From NCBI RefSeq assembly GCF_902364365.1, contig NZ_CABJDN010000005.1, forward strand, positions 248,001 through 312,000: 64,000 nucleotides of DNA. The letters run 5' to 3'. Below the pieces are notes generated by a model. That model was not told the origin of the DNA and did no database searches. It worked only from the letters and a program-made list of their open reading frames with translations. A program made the translations under genes and the position numbers. The DNA comes from Bacteroides intestinalis (GTDB lineage: Bacteria > Bacteroidota > Bacteroidia > Bacteroidales > Bacteroidaceae). Shown one piece after another: positions 35,576 to 44,546 of this stretch (position 1 is the stretch's first letter; each line of letters begins with the position of its first letter).

Positions 35576-37047
35576 ATAAAAGCAACCTTAAAATGGTAGG
35601 CAACTATGGTTGCTATCTTGACGACGATAATGTGATATCGTTTCAAATCGGTGATACACCGCTCTCGTCAGTGCTGGATCCTGATCCTATGTTTCCGGTA
35701 CTTAATAATAGTAACTTTCCGGATATACAATGGCAGAGTATCCAGGGATTTCAAGTCTGCAGTCGTGGCTTCAACAATCTGAAGTGCGAAGAGATCGCCT
35801 CAGATATCAAGAAGAATCGACTACTTCCTCGCTTAATAACCAAGCAGGTTAATATGTTGTATGGGCATGGGCTTAGCGTGTACAAGCCTACGATTGTCGA
35901 TGGCAAATTGCAGAAAGAATGGGTTGATTGCCCTACTGTCACCGATTGGCTTAATAGCTGGAAGGATCGTGGTCTCGAATCGGATCATAAAGAGGTTGCC
36001 AAATCTATCATTAAGAACTACTACTATTTCCGTGATTTCTTTGTAAAATGGCGATTTACAATAGGGAAGGGTAGAGGAGTACTCCCTGTTGCCGGTCTTG
36101 AAATAATGGAAAATAAGCATTGCCGGCTGGCGACAACAAAGAAGGATGTTGCCACCGATGTAGTCTATTATAAGGATTTCCGGCATATAGCGGTAGGGAG
36201 ATGGGGCTACGGAACTTCAACTTTCCGTATCTATCCTAAATTCAATCCGTCAGAGGTCGGTAATTACAAGTTTGCGGCGATATCACACCATCGTGAAAAA
36301 TCCGTTGATGAGTTCTACGGGGTGAATGAAACACATGCCGGAACGAAATCGTATATCAAAGGCTCCAATGATACCGCCGATTATATAAACTCGTTCCTCC
36401 GCAACTCTCTGGCCGCTAAAATTCATATAATTATCCCTAATGCCTGGCTTGAGTCGAAACGTATCCAAATCACCAAGCTCTGTGATGAGAATAAGCGACG
36501 CAGAAAAAACAATGAGGAACTTTTAAAATATAATGATATTGAGATTGGTACAGAATTCAAAGAATCGACGTTAATCAAATATTTGCAGTCGGAACTCCGC
36601 AAAATATCCCGCTATCTTTCCGGAGCGGATAACCAGGGAAAAGCCTATGCAACTATCAGCTTTAAAAACAGCCAAGGCGAGGAAGAACGTTGGAAAATAG
36701 AAACTGTCGATTTGAAATATAAAGAATATATCGACGCCCTGATATCCTACGATAAACGTGCCGATGAAGTCTTACTCTCCAGTGTGGGCCTTGATTCTTC
36801 AATTTCGAGCGTCAGCAAAGATGGAGTTATTTCCAAATCGGGTGCTGATGCATATTACAACTATCTGATCTACATTATGTCGCTCACCTCTGAAGACGAA
36901 ATTTGTACAGAGCCATTTAACCAGGCTCTGCAGATAAACTTTCCCGATTTATACAGTCAGGGATATCGCCTTGGCTTCTATCGTGAAGTTCCGGCCCGCC
37001 AAGAAGAAGTATCACCCAAAGATAGACTTAATAAGCAACAGTCATGA
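35572..37047 (+). CDS. portal protein
   Basis: 491 residues. Helical, with the segments NRLLPRLITKQVNMLYGHGL and DALISYDKRADEVLLSSVGLDSS, typical of portal proteins where a long stem helix is followed by a loop. Placed between terminase and connector genes with ATGA overlaps. Forms the ring through which DNA enters the head. Confidence 0.75.
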   Translation: MNKSNLKMVGNYGCYLDDDNVISFQIGDTPLSSVLDPDPMFPVLNNSNFPDIQWQSIQGFQVCSRGFNNLKCEEIASDIKKNRLLPRLITKQVNMLYGHGLSVYKPTIVDGKLQKEWVDCPTVTDWLNSWKDRGLESDHKEVAKSIIKNYYYFRDFFVKWRFTIGKGRGVLPVAGLEIMENKHCRLATTKKDVATDVVYYKDFRHIAVGRWGYGTSTFRIYPKFNPSEVGNYKFAAISHHREKSVDEFYGVNETHAGTKSYIKGSNDTADYINSFLRNSLAAKIHIIIPNAWLESKRIQITKLCDENKRRRKNNEELLKYNDIEIGTEFKESTLIKYLQSELRKISRYLSGADNQGKAYATISFKNSQGEEERWKIETVDLKYKEYIDALISYDKRADEVLLSSVGLDSSISSVSKDGVISKSGADAYYNYLIYIMSLTSEDEICTEPFNQALQINFPDLYSQGYRLGFYREVPARQEEVSPKDRLNKQQS

Positions 37048-37901
37048 CAATATTACAAGAACTATTTCCTACCATCGCGGAGTTTCGCAAATACGCTCCG
37101 TATGCCGAAAGTAATATTACTTTCGATCAGCTCAACTCATCAGCAGTTTCAGCCAAAAAGATGATGATTATTATACTAACGAAAGATGTCTATTCTGAGA
37201 TTGTGAAGGTTGATGGAGAGCTAAAGGAAGCCTTATGTATGGCTATGGCCAATTTGACAATGGCAAAGCAGCTCATATTCGATATCGTTTCTAAGCGTAA
37301 AAATGATGTCGATATCTACAAGCATGAGCAGGAAACCATGCGTCGCTCATTTATTGAAAACTACTTCAATGCGATGGATACAGTAATCCAGTTACTCGAT
37401 ACTGAAGATAAATTCCCTTCCTGGAAAGAAACCCGCTACAAGAAACTTCTTGATGGACTTAGAATTCAAAGTACCGAAGATTTCGATATGCTATACTCCA
37501 TTGACCTCTCTTATCTCTTTTTCTTCCGGACAATACCTATTCAGAAAGAAGCTCTGGACGATGGCCTATCCGCCTACTTTGAACGAGCAGAAGGTAAAGA
37601 GGATGTATTGCGGATGCTTCATCGATGCCTGGCCAAACAAACCATTGCCATTGCACTCCGACGTTTTGATATCATTGAGTTTCCGCCTACGATCCGGAGC
37701 CTGTTCGATGATTCCAAAGCAAGTCGATCCGGAAAAGATGAGCAGGAACGCATGCTTGCTTTATCCGCTTCATTAATGGATGAAGTGAAACAGGAATTAG
37801 CCAATATCGACCTGATACTCACTTCGGATTCTTCCGGATCCGTTGATACTAACACTTCTTTTAACCGTCCTGATGACATAATATTAGTGATGCCATGCTA
37901 A
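37044..37901 (+). CDS. head-tail connector candidate
   Basis: 285 residues, helical: MTILQELFPTIAEFRKYAPY, MAMANLTMAKQLIFDIVSKR, YFNAMDTVIQLLD. Overlaps the portal stop by 4 bases. The N-terminus resembles adaptor proteins that follow the portal in Bacteroides phages, but I cannot name the family. Confidence 0.6.
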   Translation: MTILQELFPTIAEFRKYAPYAESNITFDQLNSSAVSAKKMMIIILTKDVYSEIVKVDGELKEALCMAMANLTMAKQLIFDIVSKRKNDVDIYKHEQETMRRSFIENYFNAMDTVIQLLDTEDKFPSWKETRYKKLLDGLRIQSTEDFDMLYSIDLSYLFFFRTIPIQKEALDDGLSAYFERAEGKEDVLRMLHRCLAKQTIAIALRRFDIIEFPPTIRSLFDDSKASRSGKDEQERMLALSASLMDEVKQELANIDLILTSDSSGSVDTNTSFNRPDDIILVMPC

Positions 37902-38872
37902 ATCCTACCATTGACTTTATGGCGAAAGGAGTTCAATATAGCATTCCTAATACCTGGGAAAGCCTTACTCCATATCTTTTCCGATCACTGATCCATGATA
38001 TATCCTTGATGGCCCAAGGCAAACTCTCGATTGCTATGGTCCGCGTGAACTATGTCTGTCGTGTTATGGGGTGGCAACTCAAAAAAATAAAGGACTCTGA
38101 TGGATTGGCTAACTTAACCTGGCTGGCCGAGCAAGTAACATTTCCATTCACAATTATCTATCCGGATAACGATGCTGCTCTTCAGGATCTCGATCCTGAA
38201 ACACGAAAGTTATGTAAGCGCATTCCTCCACATCGCCTAACAGGCATCACCATTGCCAGATATCTGAGTAAGCAGCCTTATAACTATGCTGTTGACTCAT
38301 GCTTTTGTAAACAGCAGATCCCGGCAATTCGCATCGATGACGACGAGCTGTATTCAGCCTATAATATAGATACCTCGTTCAACCGGCTCACTTGCTCTTT
38401 GACAGCTCTTCAGTTTATCGAGGCTCGCTCCCTAATCGGCGGATCACTGGATCAACTTCCACTTCTGGCCGCTATCCTTTACTATCCGGAGCAGTACTCT
38501 TCTGATGGAGCTCATGCCCTTGCACACAAGTTTGTAAATCTGCCGACGGATGAGTTGACGGCTATCGCCTTTAACTTTCAGGCATTCGTTAATTATCTAT
38601 TTACCAAAACCGAATTCAAGTTACTTACAGAGGCTAAGAATACCAAAGAGTCTGCCATTTCTACCGGTGCTCTTGAGTCTCTGTATAACTTGAGTTCTGA
38701 TGGTCTTGGCGACGTTTATACCGTCGAGCGAATGAATATTCTCCAATACTTGACCATTCTTCGTAAGAAACTCATTGATACCGTCCGAAGCCTTCACTCA
38801 GCTAAGATGGAAAAGATAGACATTGCGAATGAAACCGGCTTACCCATTTACATAATAAATGATATACTATGA
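37895..38872 (+). CDS. hypothetical head/tail completion protein, 325 aa
   Basis: Mostly helical; begins MLNPTIDFMAKGVQYSIPNT and has a hydrophobic core region DQLPLLAAILYYPEQYSSDG. Overlaps its neighbours by 7 and 4 bases, so stoichiometry is coupled to the connector genes. Confidence 0.6.
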   Translation: MLNPTIDFMAKGVQYSIPNTWESLTPYLFRSLIHDISLMAQGKLSIAMVRVNYVCRVMGWQLKKIKDSDGLANLTWLAEQVTFPFTIIYPDNDAALQDLDPETRKLCKRIPPHRLTGITIARYLSKQPYNYAVDSCFCKQQIPAIRIDDDELYSAYNIDTSFNRLTCSLTALQFIEARSLIGGSLDQLPLLAAILYYPEQYSSDGAHALAHKFVNLPTDELTAIAFNFQAFVNYLFTKTEFKLLTEAKNTKESAISTGALESLYNLSSDGLGDVYTVERMNILQYLTILRKKLIDTVRSLHSAKMEKIDIANETGLPIYIINDIL

Positions 38873-39423
38873 TTCTGAAATTATTAAAGTACTTCGCTCA
38901 ATACCCTCAGAAAGAAGGGGTGATCTCTATGTTTAGCAATGGGGCAAGCCAGTTCCCACAGTACTCCGCTCTGCTTGAGTACGTGAAAGGACTTCCGGCA
39001 CCGCTCATGCCAGCACTTGAGAATCTTGTTTTCGGTCAATCATACGATGATGTAAAAAGGCGTGTGAATGATATCACGGGTAATTATCTCTTCATTGATT
39101 TTGGAGAATTCTCCTCGTCCCGGGATTCCCGAAACTCCATTTTAGACCAACAGAAGCTGGCGGCTACTATCGCCATGAAGCTCACCGACTCAGCCGATAT
39201 GATCGAAGTCGCCCTTGCCTCGGATATCACCTTATCCCTTCTTGCATCTCTCCGGAAGAAACTCATCCTGGACTCTCGTGCGGAAAATTGCCCTTGGCTG
39301 GATAAGATATCCGATAATCACGATATCGTTCCTTTTGTTTCTCCGGAGTTTAAATCCATAGGCTGGACACTCATGTTCAGTTCCTCAGCAGCTGATCTTT
39401 TCGAAGTGAAGATACCACAATAA
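38869..39423 (+). CDS. hypothetical head/tail completion protein, 184 aa
   Basis: MILKLLKYFAQYPQKEGVIS start and a beta-rich end. Last gene of the P3 operon; unrecognised. Confidence 0.6.
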   Translation: MILKLLKYFAQYPQKEGVISMFSNGASQFPQYSALLEYVKGLPAPLMPALENLVFGQSYDDVKRRVNDITGNYLFIDFGEFSSSRDSRNSILDQQKLAATIAMKLTDSADMIEVALASDITLSLLASLRKKLILDSRAENCPWLDKISDNHDIVPFVSPEFKSIGWTLMFSSSAADLFEVKIPQ

Positions 39424-39425
39424 AT

Positions 39426-39460
39426 GTCCTTTATTCGTTGCTGAGAACACTATACTTTTG
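39426..39460 (+). promoter_or_regulatory. late promoter P4 (GTCCTT-N21-TACTTTTG)
   Basis: GTCCTT 39426-39431, spacer 21, TACTTTTG 39453-39460, 16 bases before the holin gene. Confidence 0.75.
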
Positions 39461-39476
39461 AAATAAAAAGAACGCT

Positions 39477-39944
39477 ATGGAACTTTTTCTTAGATCAATT
39501 TTAGACCATTTGTGCCATATATTTTCCACTTTCTACGGTTGGTTAGTGGCCTTATTACTTCTTATCTTCAATTTTTTTGCACCTGCCTATTATCCTTTTC
39601 TTATAGTATTTATCCTCATCTTGGTAGATTTAGGTTGGGGAATTGCAGTTTCACTGAAAAAGGGAGATTTTGCTTACTCGGAAGCTGGGCGTGAAACCTG
39701 CATCAAAATTGCAATATACGGATGTTGTTTAGGTTCGGTCTATATGATTGAACACATGTTCCATCCAGGCATCACCATCACTTCTGTTGCTGCGGCTGTA
39801 GCCGGAGCCTGCGAAGTTTGGAGTTTTAGTGCGTCCATGCTTATCATATACCCAAAGATGCCTTTCTTACGTATATTCCGTGCGCAACTTCGTGGGGAAA
39901 TGGAGAAAAAATTAGGACGGAGTATTAATACATTTTTAAAATAA
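39477..39944 (+). CDS. holin
   Basis: 155 residues with membrane segments at about 22-36, 40-55, 73-87 and 98-120 and a basic tail (FRAQLRGEMEKKLGRS). Resembles the phage_holin_4 type. It permeabilises the inner membrane to release the endolysin encoded next. Confidence 0.82.
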   Translation: MELFLRSILDHLCHIFSTFYGWLVALLLLIFNFFAPAYYPFLIVFILILVDLGWGIAVSLKKGDFAYSEAGRETCIKIAIYGCCLGSVYMIEHMFHPGITITSVAAAVAGACEVWSFSASMLIIYPKMPFLRIFRAQLRGEMEKKLGRSINTFLK

Positions 39945-39950
39945 AAATAT

Positions 39951-40349
39951 ATGAAGCATTTCACAATTGCGGAATTATGCCGCTCAAACACAGCAGATCG
40001 ATTTGGAATTGACAATCGATGCAAAAAAGAACATGTTGCGAACCTCACACAATTGGTGGAACATGTACTGGATCCACTAAGGGAGGCCTATGGGAAACCA
40101 ATTACAATTAATAGTGGTTTCCGTAGTGAAGCATTGAATCGTAAAATCGGTGGTTCAGCCACCAGCGATCACATGAAAGGAATGGCCGCAGATATCACAG
40201 GTGGCAATCCCAACGAAAACCGCCGTTTATTCTACCTCATTCAGGAACTTGGATTACCGTTTGATCAACTCATCGATGAGAAGAATTTTTCTTGGGTCCA
40301 CGTTAGTTATCGAGGGGCTACCAATCGAAACCAGATTCTGAAACTTTAA
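39951..40349 (+). CDS. M15-type peptidase endolysin
   Basis: 132 residues of the peptidase M15 family (VanY / Ply500-like). Zinc ligands are seen in SDHMKGMAADI (His, Asp) and FSWVHVSY (His), with INSGFRSEALNRKIGG before them. It would cut a peptide bond in the murein stem. No signal peptide, so it depends on the holin. Confidence 0.88.
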   Translation: MKHFTIAELCRSNTADRFGIDNRCKKEHVANLTQLVEHVLDPLREAYGKPITINSGFRSEALNRKIGGSATSDHMKGMAADITGGNPNENRRLFYLIQELGLPFDQLIDEKNFSWVHVSYRGATNRNQILKL

Positions 40350-40361
40350 GATAGTGTAATC

Positions 40362-40838
40362 ATGAATTTTGTTCATAATATATTGATTGTGTTGTTTATC
40401 TTACTCCTGATCGTGGGCTGTCGAAGTTCGCGATCAGGAACCTCACATTCCGATGTCCAAACTACCCACCTCAAAGAAACCCGGAAAGATTCCATAGACT
40501 TCAATGCAAAGTTTGCCCGCTACCTGCATGAGCAAGAATCTAACCTCGCCGTCCGGATCGTGGAGTACTTCCCTCCGGAACCTGGTGACACTGCTTCACA
40601 TGGTCCGGTCAAATCTGTAACCGATATCGATCTATCTTCCAAAAGCAAGTCCGATTCCACAATCAGTCAGAAGCAGTTTATCGCCAGTTCCGATACCACC
40701 TCGGAGCAATCTCATGAAATAGTAAAGGCAGAAACGACCTATCAAGTGAAAGCCCAGTCTTGGTACGAGCCCTTCATTCCCTACCTTATTTTAATCCTCC
40801 TGGCTACCATTATTTATTACTTCCGTCGCAAAAACTAA
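40362..40838 (+). CDS. unimolecular spanin (lipoprotein with C-terminal membrane helix)
   Basis: 158 residues. Lipobox LIVGC at residues 16-20 anchors the N-terminus in the outer membrane, and a C-terminal helix (PYLILILLATIIYYF, then RRKN) anchors it in the inner membrane. The stretch between is rich in Ser/Thr/Lys. That topology, right after holin and endolysin, is that of a u-spanin such as T1 gp11, which fuses the two membranes at lysis. Confidence 0.75.
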   Translation: MNFVHNILIVLFILLLIVGCRSSRSGTSHSDVQTTHLKETRKDSIDFNAKFARYLHEQESNLAVRIVEYFPPEPGDTASHGPVKSVTDIDLSSKSKSDSTISQKQFIASSDTTSEQSHEIVKAETTYQVKAQSWYEPFIPYLILILLATIIYYFRRKN

Positions 40839-40952
40839 TCACTTTTTAGCTCAAGCTAAACAAAGCTAAGTAGCTGATAATAAAGAAGATATTACTACGT
40901 TGTGTGCGTTAATAGTGTTACCTTAGCTGTACAATAATAAAGGTAAATCATT

Positions 40953-41888
40953 ATGAACGAACAAGTTACAAACATTCTCAATCAGAACATAACGAAGACA
41001 GCGAAAATACAACAGCTCCTTCTTTTAGGTTTAACCCGCCGCCAGGTAGCCGACTTGGTAACCAACGGAAACTACGGTTTCGTGCAAAACGTTTACAAAA
41101 AAATGCTTGAGGCAGGCACTTTTAACCATCAACCTGCATCTGCAATTCTTTCTGAAATAGACTACACTTTTAACCGCCGCTTCGGCATCGAGATTGAAGC
41201 CTATAACTGCGATAAACATCACCTCGCCTGCGAGCTTCGCGAGGCCGGAATCAACGTAGTAGTTGAGGGTTACAACCATGACACGCGCGACCATTGGAAG
41301 CTTGTAACAGACGCCAGCCTTAGCGGAAACAACACTTTCGAGTTGGTAAGCCCGATACTGCAAGGAGAGGCCGGACTACAGGAGTTACAAAAAGTTTGCT
41401 GGGTACTTGAGTATTGCAATGTAAAAGTGAATAACAGCTGCGGCCTACACATCCACATGGACGCTGCAGACTTTACCATCGAGACTTGGCGCAACTTGGC
41501 AATAACCTACCGCCGCCTCGAGCCGGTAATCGACGGATTTATGCCGAGCAACCGCCGCAATAATATCTACTGCAAAACTCTTTCCAATATATCTGAAAGT
41601 CGCATTCGGGAGGCCCAAAACATCACACAGCTACGCTCAGTCTTTGGAAACGCCCGCTACCACAAGCTGAACCTCGAAGCCTACGCCCGCCACCGCACAG
41701 TTGAATTTCGCCAACATGGCGGTACCACCAACTTCACAAAAATGGAGAATTGGATACGCTTTGCCGCAAACATGATTACCTTTGCACAACAAGGCATGGT
41801 TAACGCAGGATGCCAACTATCAAGCATTCCTTTTTTAACCGCTGACCAAAAAATATTTTTCAAACTCAGAACTAAAAAGTTAGCATAA
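40953..41888 (+). CDS. putative amidoligase (Amidoligase_2 family)
   Basis: 311 residues. An N-terminal helical extension (about 1-70) precedes the glutamine-synthetase-like fold: RRFGIEIEAYN, WKLVTDASLSG, FELVSPIL, CGLHIHMDA, and TVEFRQHGGT. These are the ATP/metal-binding motifs of amidoligases, which form peptide or amide bonds. Codons are richer in GCC/CGC than in neighbours, a hint of transfer. Its substrate (murein, a protein or a small molecule) is unknown; 41891 is translated with it. Confidence 0.8.
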   Translation: MNEQVTNILNQNITKTAKIQQLLLLGLTRRQVADLVTNGNYGFVQNVYKKMLEAGTFNHQPASAILSEIDYTFNRRFGIEIEAYNCDKHHLACELREAGINVVVEGYNHDTRDHWKLVTDASLSGNNTFELVSPILQGEAGLQELQKVCWVLEYCNVKVNNSCGLHIHMDAADFTIETWRNLAITYRRLEPVIDGFMPSNRRNNIYCKTLSNISESRIREAQNITQLRSVFGNARYHKLNLEAYARHRTVEFRQHGGTTNFTKMENWIRFAANMITFAQQGMVNAGCQLSSIPFLTADQKIFFKLRTKKLA

Positions 41889-41890
41889 TA

Positions 41891-42124
41891 ATGACAATAA
41901 CCTACATTTTGCAGGACGGCGGTAAAATTACCGCCACCTGCGCCGCCGATTTTGTAACCAAGTTACGCGAAAGCAGCCGCTTCGATAGTGAATGTACCGA
42001 CCAGGAATACATGTACCATTTTACCGACCGATTTCACGATCAGACCGGCCATGTGATCCGAGCCGATTCCCCAGAACACTTTTTGGAGGATTTGTCTACT
42101 TATGGTTACGTAAATGTTAAATAA
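41891..42124 (+). CDS. hypothetical protein translated with the amidoligase
   Basis: 77 residues: MTITYILQDGGKITATCAAD, VTKLRESSRFDSECTD. Alpha/beta, acidic. Two bases after the amidoligase stop and with the same GC-rich codon style, so the two moved as a unit and may act together. Confidence 0.6.
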   Translation: MTITYILQDGGKITATCAADFVTKLRESSRFDSECTDQEYMYHFTDRFHDQTGHVIRADSPEHFLEDLSTYGYVNVK

Positions 42125-42132
42125 TCAATCTA

Positions 42133-42187
42133 ATAACATTTTTGTTATTGAATTAATTGGATGCTAATAATAAAAATGTTATTTTTG
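42133..42187 (+). promoter_or_regulatory. cargo promoter (d) with 11-bp operator palindrome
   Basis: TTGG (42157-42160), 19 bases, TATTTTTG (42180-42187). ATAACATTTTT (42133-42143) and its complement (42172-42182) bracket the -33 box and overlap the -7 box, a plausible repressor site. Confidence 0.6.
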
Positions 42188-42213
42188 CATTGTCATTAAG
42201 ACAAGAGATCTCA

Positions 42214-42390
42214 ATGAGTAATGACAAAGAGCTAAAGGCTCGGATAAAAGAGCTGGAAGAAGACCTGCAATTTTATCTCCGCAGACATCATCAACTGTCT
42301 TCAAGAAGCAGGAACATGAAAGCGGTGGTTGAAGCAGAAATCAAACGACTCGAAGAGGAAATCAAGAGTTTGGGTGGTAAGCTGTATTGA
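42214..42390 (+). CDS. small coiled-coil protein
   Basis: 58 residues, MSNDKELKARIKELEEDLQF and AEIKRLEEEIKSLGG: two coiled-coil helices. First gene behind promoter (d); unknown. Confidence 0.6.
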   Translation: MSNDKELKARIKELEEDLQFYLRRHHQLSSRSRNMKAVVEAEIKRLEEEIKSLGGKLY

Positions 42391-42459
42391 CCAGAAGGAA
42401 AACCGCCCTTGTTGGCCACAAGGGCGGGATTCCTTTCGTTGGACTTAAAACTTTGTTAT

Positions 42460-42873
42460 ATGGATAAAACTGAACGTTTTTTTGAGTTGAAAGAGCTTTG
42501 GAAAAAAAGTGATGAAGCCCATCGTGTTGAAATTGACAAAGAAATTTCGGAATTGCTGGAATCAATGGATACAGAAGATGATGAAAGGCTTTTGGAAGGC
42601 GTCAAACAAGACTTTGCAAATATCCACAATAAATTAGAGGATGTTCGGCAAGAAGTATTGCGTGATAAAATGAAAGAAGTATTGCCAGCAATATCCGTCT
42701 CATACATTGCCCGTAAATACTTCGGTAAATCCTCTTCTTGGTTTTATCAACGCCTCAATGGTAACAAAGTAAATGGCAAAGAAGCTACTTTTACTCCTAA
42801 TGAATTGAGTACATTGTCTGCTGCATTAAATGATATAGGAAAGAAATTAAGCGCTATGAGTGCTGTATTGTAA
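42460..42873 (+). CDS. DUF5053-like protein
   Basis: 137 residues. C-terminal half LPAISVSYIARKYFGKSSSW, FYQRLNGNKVNGKEATFTPN matches my memory of DUF5053, a Bacteroides phage family with a helix-turn-helix look. N-terminal half is an acidic coiled coil. Possibly a small regulator of the cargo region. Confidence 0.7.
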   Translation: MDKTERFFELKELWKKSDEAHRVEIDKEISELLESMDTEDDERLLEGVKQDFANIHNKLEDVRQEVLRDKMKEVLPAISVSYIARKYFGKSSSWFYQRLNGNKVNGKEATFTPNELSTLSAALNDIGKKLSAMSAVL

Positions 42874-42984
42874 CAATGCATCCTGGAAAGGAGCATCGTT
42901 TTTAAAAACACCAAAATTTGAGGGTAAAGTTCGTATAAAGAACGCTGAGTATTTATTGAATACTATTATTTTCCCTCTGATTAG

Positions 42985-43014
42985 AAGGCTTCCACGAGTT
43001 GGAGGCCTTTTTTA
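42985..43014 (+). terminator. terminator after the DUF5053-like gene
   Basis: AAGGCTTCC-acgagtt-GGAGGCCTT followed by a T-rich tract. Confidence 0.8.
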
Positions 43015-43045
43015 TTTGTTGTTGGAAATAAATCTATTATCTTTG
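43015..43045 (+). promoter_or_regulatory. promoter of the XRE-alphaCTD gene
   Basis: TTTG (43015-43018), 19 bases, TATCTTTG (43038-43045): exact host-type match, 52 bases before the start codon. Confidence 0.7.
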
Positions 43046-43097
43046 TAAAAATTAACGGCGGCAACGTATAAGCGGCTAATAAGCAAAAATCAAAAAA

Positions 43098-43544
43098 ATG
43101 AAACACTTTTTTTTAATAGGTGAAGAGTTATCCTCTCTCCGTAAAAATGAAAAATTATCTATCAAAGAGCTTTCTGAAAAAAGTGGATTATCTGAAACTC
43201 ATCTTGAAAGAATTGAAACAGACAGATATCCACTTAGAGTAAAAGAACTATTGACGTTACTTTATTGTATGGGATATGAATTATCATTTACCAAAAAAGT
43301 GCTTATCAATGATGAAGAAAAAGTTAATTTAGAGTATTTCAATAGGAATATTTCATATACTCCACTCCCTAAAAGACTCGTGTATTTATTAAACCAAAAC
43401 CAAATATATACTTTAGGAGAGTTATTGGAAGCTCGAAAAACATCTGTAAAACTTTTAACGATAAAAGGTATCGGAAGAAAGTTCATGACTCTTATTGATG
43501 ATGTCTTAGAGGAGTATAAACTCATAGAATTCTTAAAGGTATAA
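43098..43544 (+). CDS. XRE helix-turn-helix fused to an RNA polymerase alphaCTD-like domain
   Basis: 148 residues. First about 65: LRKNEKLSIKELSEKSGLSE, THLERIETDRYPLRV, an XRE domain. Last about 65: PLPKRLVYLLNQNQIYTLGE, LLTIKGIGRKFMTLIDDVLE, which follows the alpha-subunit C-terminal domain pattern (LSxRxxNxLxxxxIxTxxxL, IxGIGxK). Binding specific DNA while mimicking the polymerase contact domain would make a compact activator or inhibitor. Own promoter and terminator; AT-rich. Confidence 0.72.
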   Translation: MKHFFLIGEELSSLRKNEKLSIKELSEKSGLSETHLERIETDRYPLRVKELLTLLYCMGYELSFTKKVLINDEEKVNLEYFNRNISYTPLPKRLVYLLNQNQIYTLGELLEARKTSVKLLTIKGIGRKFMTLIDDVLEEYKLIEFLKV

Positions 43545-43550
43545 CAAAAT

Positions 43551-43588
43551 AAAGAGGTATTCCTCTAAGGAATGCCTCTTTTGTTTTT
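43551..43588. terminator. terminator after the XRE-alphaCTD gene
   Basis: AAAGAGGTATTCC-tctaa-GGAATGCCTCTTT (one G-U) then TTGTTTTT. Confidence 0.8.
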
Positions 43589-43629
43589 GTCAATATAGAT
43601 ATATAACTTTATTATAGGTATTATATCGT

Positions 43630-43779
43630 TTATAGCAGGACTCCTACTATCAACCCCAGCAAGAAACATACTAAGACAATGGCTGGTAAGCGATCAATAG
43701 ATGTTTGTAGAGCAAATATGTATTCGTATAAGGTCGAAATTTGCTTCTCAAGTTTTATAATTTTCATTTCGTCTTTCAT
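43630..43779 (-). CDS. 49-aa single-helix membrane protein
   Basis: MKDEMKIIKLEKQISTLYEY then a hydrophobic segment PAIVLVCFLLGLIVGVLL at the very C-terminus. A minus-strand TATTTTTG box (43798-43805) precedes the start. Found by reading the 280-base gap between 43544 and 43826. Tail-anchored topology; unknown role. Confidence 0.6.
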   Translation of the reverse strand: MKDEMKIIKLEKQISTLYEYIFALQTSIDRLPAIVLVCFLLGLIVGVLL

Positions 43780-43825
43780 AACTAACTGATTTTGATACAA
43801 AAATAGAAATTAAAATTGAAATATA

Positions 43826-44539
43826 ATGAAATATAATATTTGGAACTCTTTCATAGAGTCAGAAAAAAGTAAAGGCAAGCACAATTTGCAATTTCATTTA
43901 TCTCGAGAGGATAAATGTAATATCTGTAGTGATTTATGTGCATATAAAACTACGATTAATGGAAAATTATATTTTATACAGTACATCGAAGGAAAAATAC
44001 ACTGGATTCACTATAAAAAGTGCTGGGATTCCGAGGTTTATCAATATATTTATGGAAGACTTAAATCTATAGCTATTGAGTGCAATTACAAGCAGTATTA
44101 TAGCATTCTGTTGCAGTCAGCTACTCGAATAACTTGGAAAGAAATGGAAGAGTTATGCCCCAATATTGAGCTAAGCGATAATGACAGACGTTGCCTTTTG
44201 ATACAGATTGATCCCAATCATGCAAAAGATATTATTTATGAAGAACTTAAGTGTAAAATACAAGAGTGGGGATTCAACTTCGTAGAAGATAAATTGGAAA
44301 GTGGTAGTCAATATAAAGGGCTACATTATAAACGCATAGCTGATAATGAGTATTTAGTTTTCAATACAGCTGCTTATTATCCCAAAATGCATATTTACGC
44401 CTTAGACTTATGGAGGTGCTACTATCACAATGAAAAGGAAATAGGGAAAAAAAATCCTACATCAATAGTAAAGATGGCACTCAGTTTTCAAATAGATCGT
44501 GACTATCATTTAATTAAAGAATATGTTGAATCTAAATAA
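43826..44539 (+). CDS. hypothetical cargo protein, 237 aa
   Basis: AT-rich, Tyr-rich and Cys-rich: CNICSDLCAYKTTINGK (a possible metal site), LLIQIDPNHAKDIIYEELKC. No family recognised. Unlike the structural genes in composition, so probably acquired cargo. Confidence 0.6.
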   Translation: MKYNIWNSFIESEKSKGKHNLQFHLSREDKCNICSDLCAYKTTINGKLYFIQYIEGKIHWIHYKKCWDSEVYQYIYGRLKSIAIECNYKQYYSILLQSATRITWKEMEELCPNIELSDNDRRCLLIQIDPNHAKDIIYEELKCKIQEWGFNFVEDKLESGSQYKGLHYKRIADNEYLVFNTAAYYPKMHIYALDLWRCYYHNEKEIGKKNPTSIVKMALSFQIDRDYHLIKEYVESK

Positions 44540-44546
44540 ATATGTA

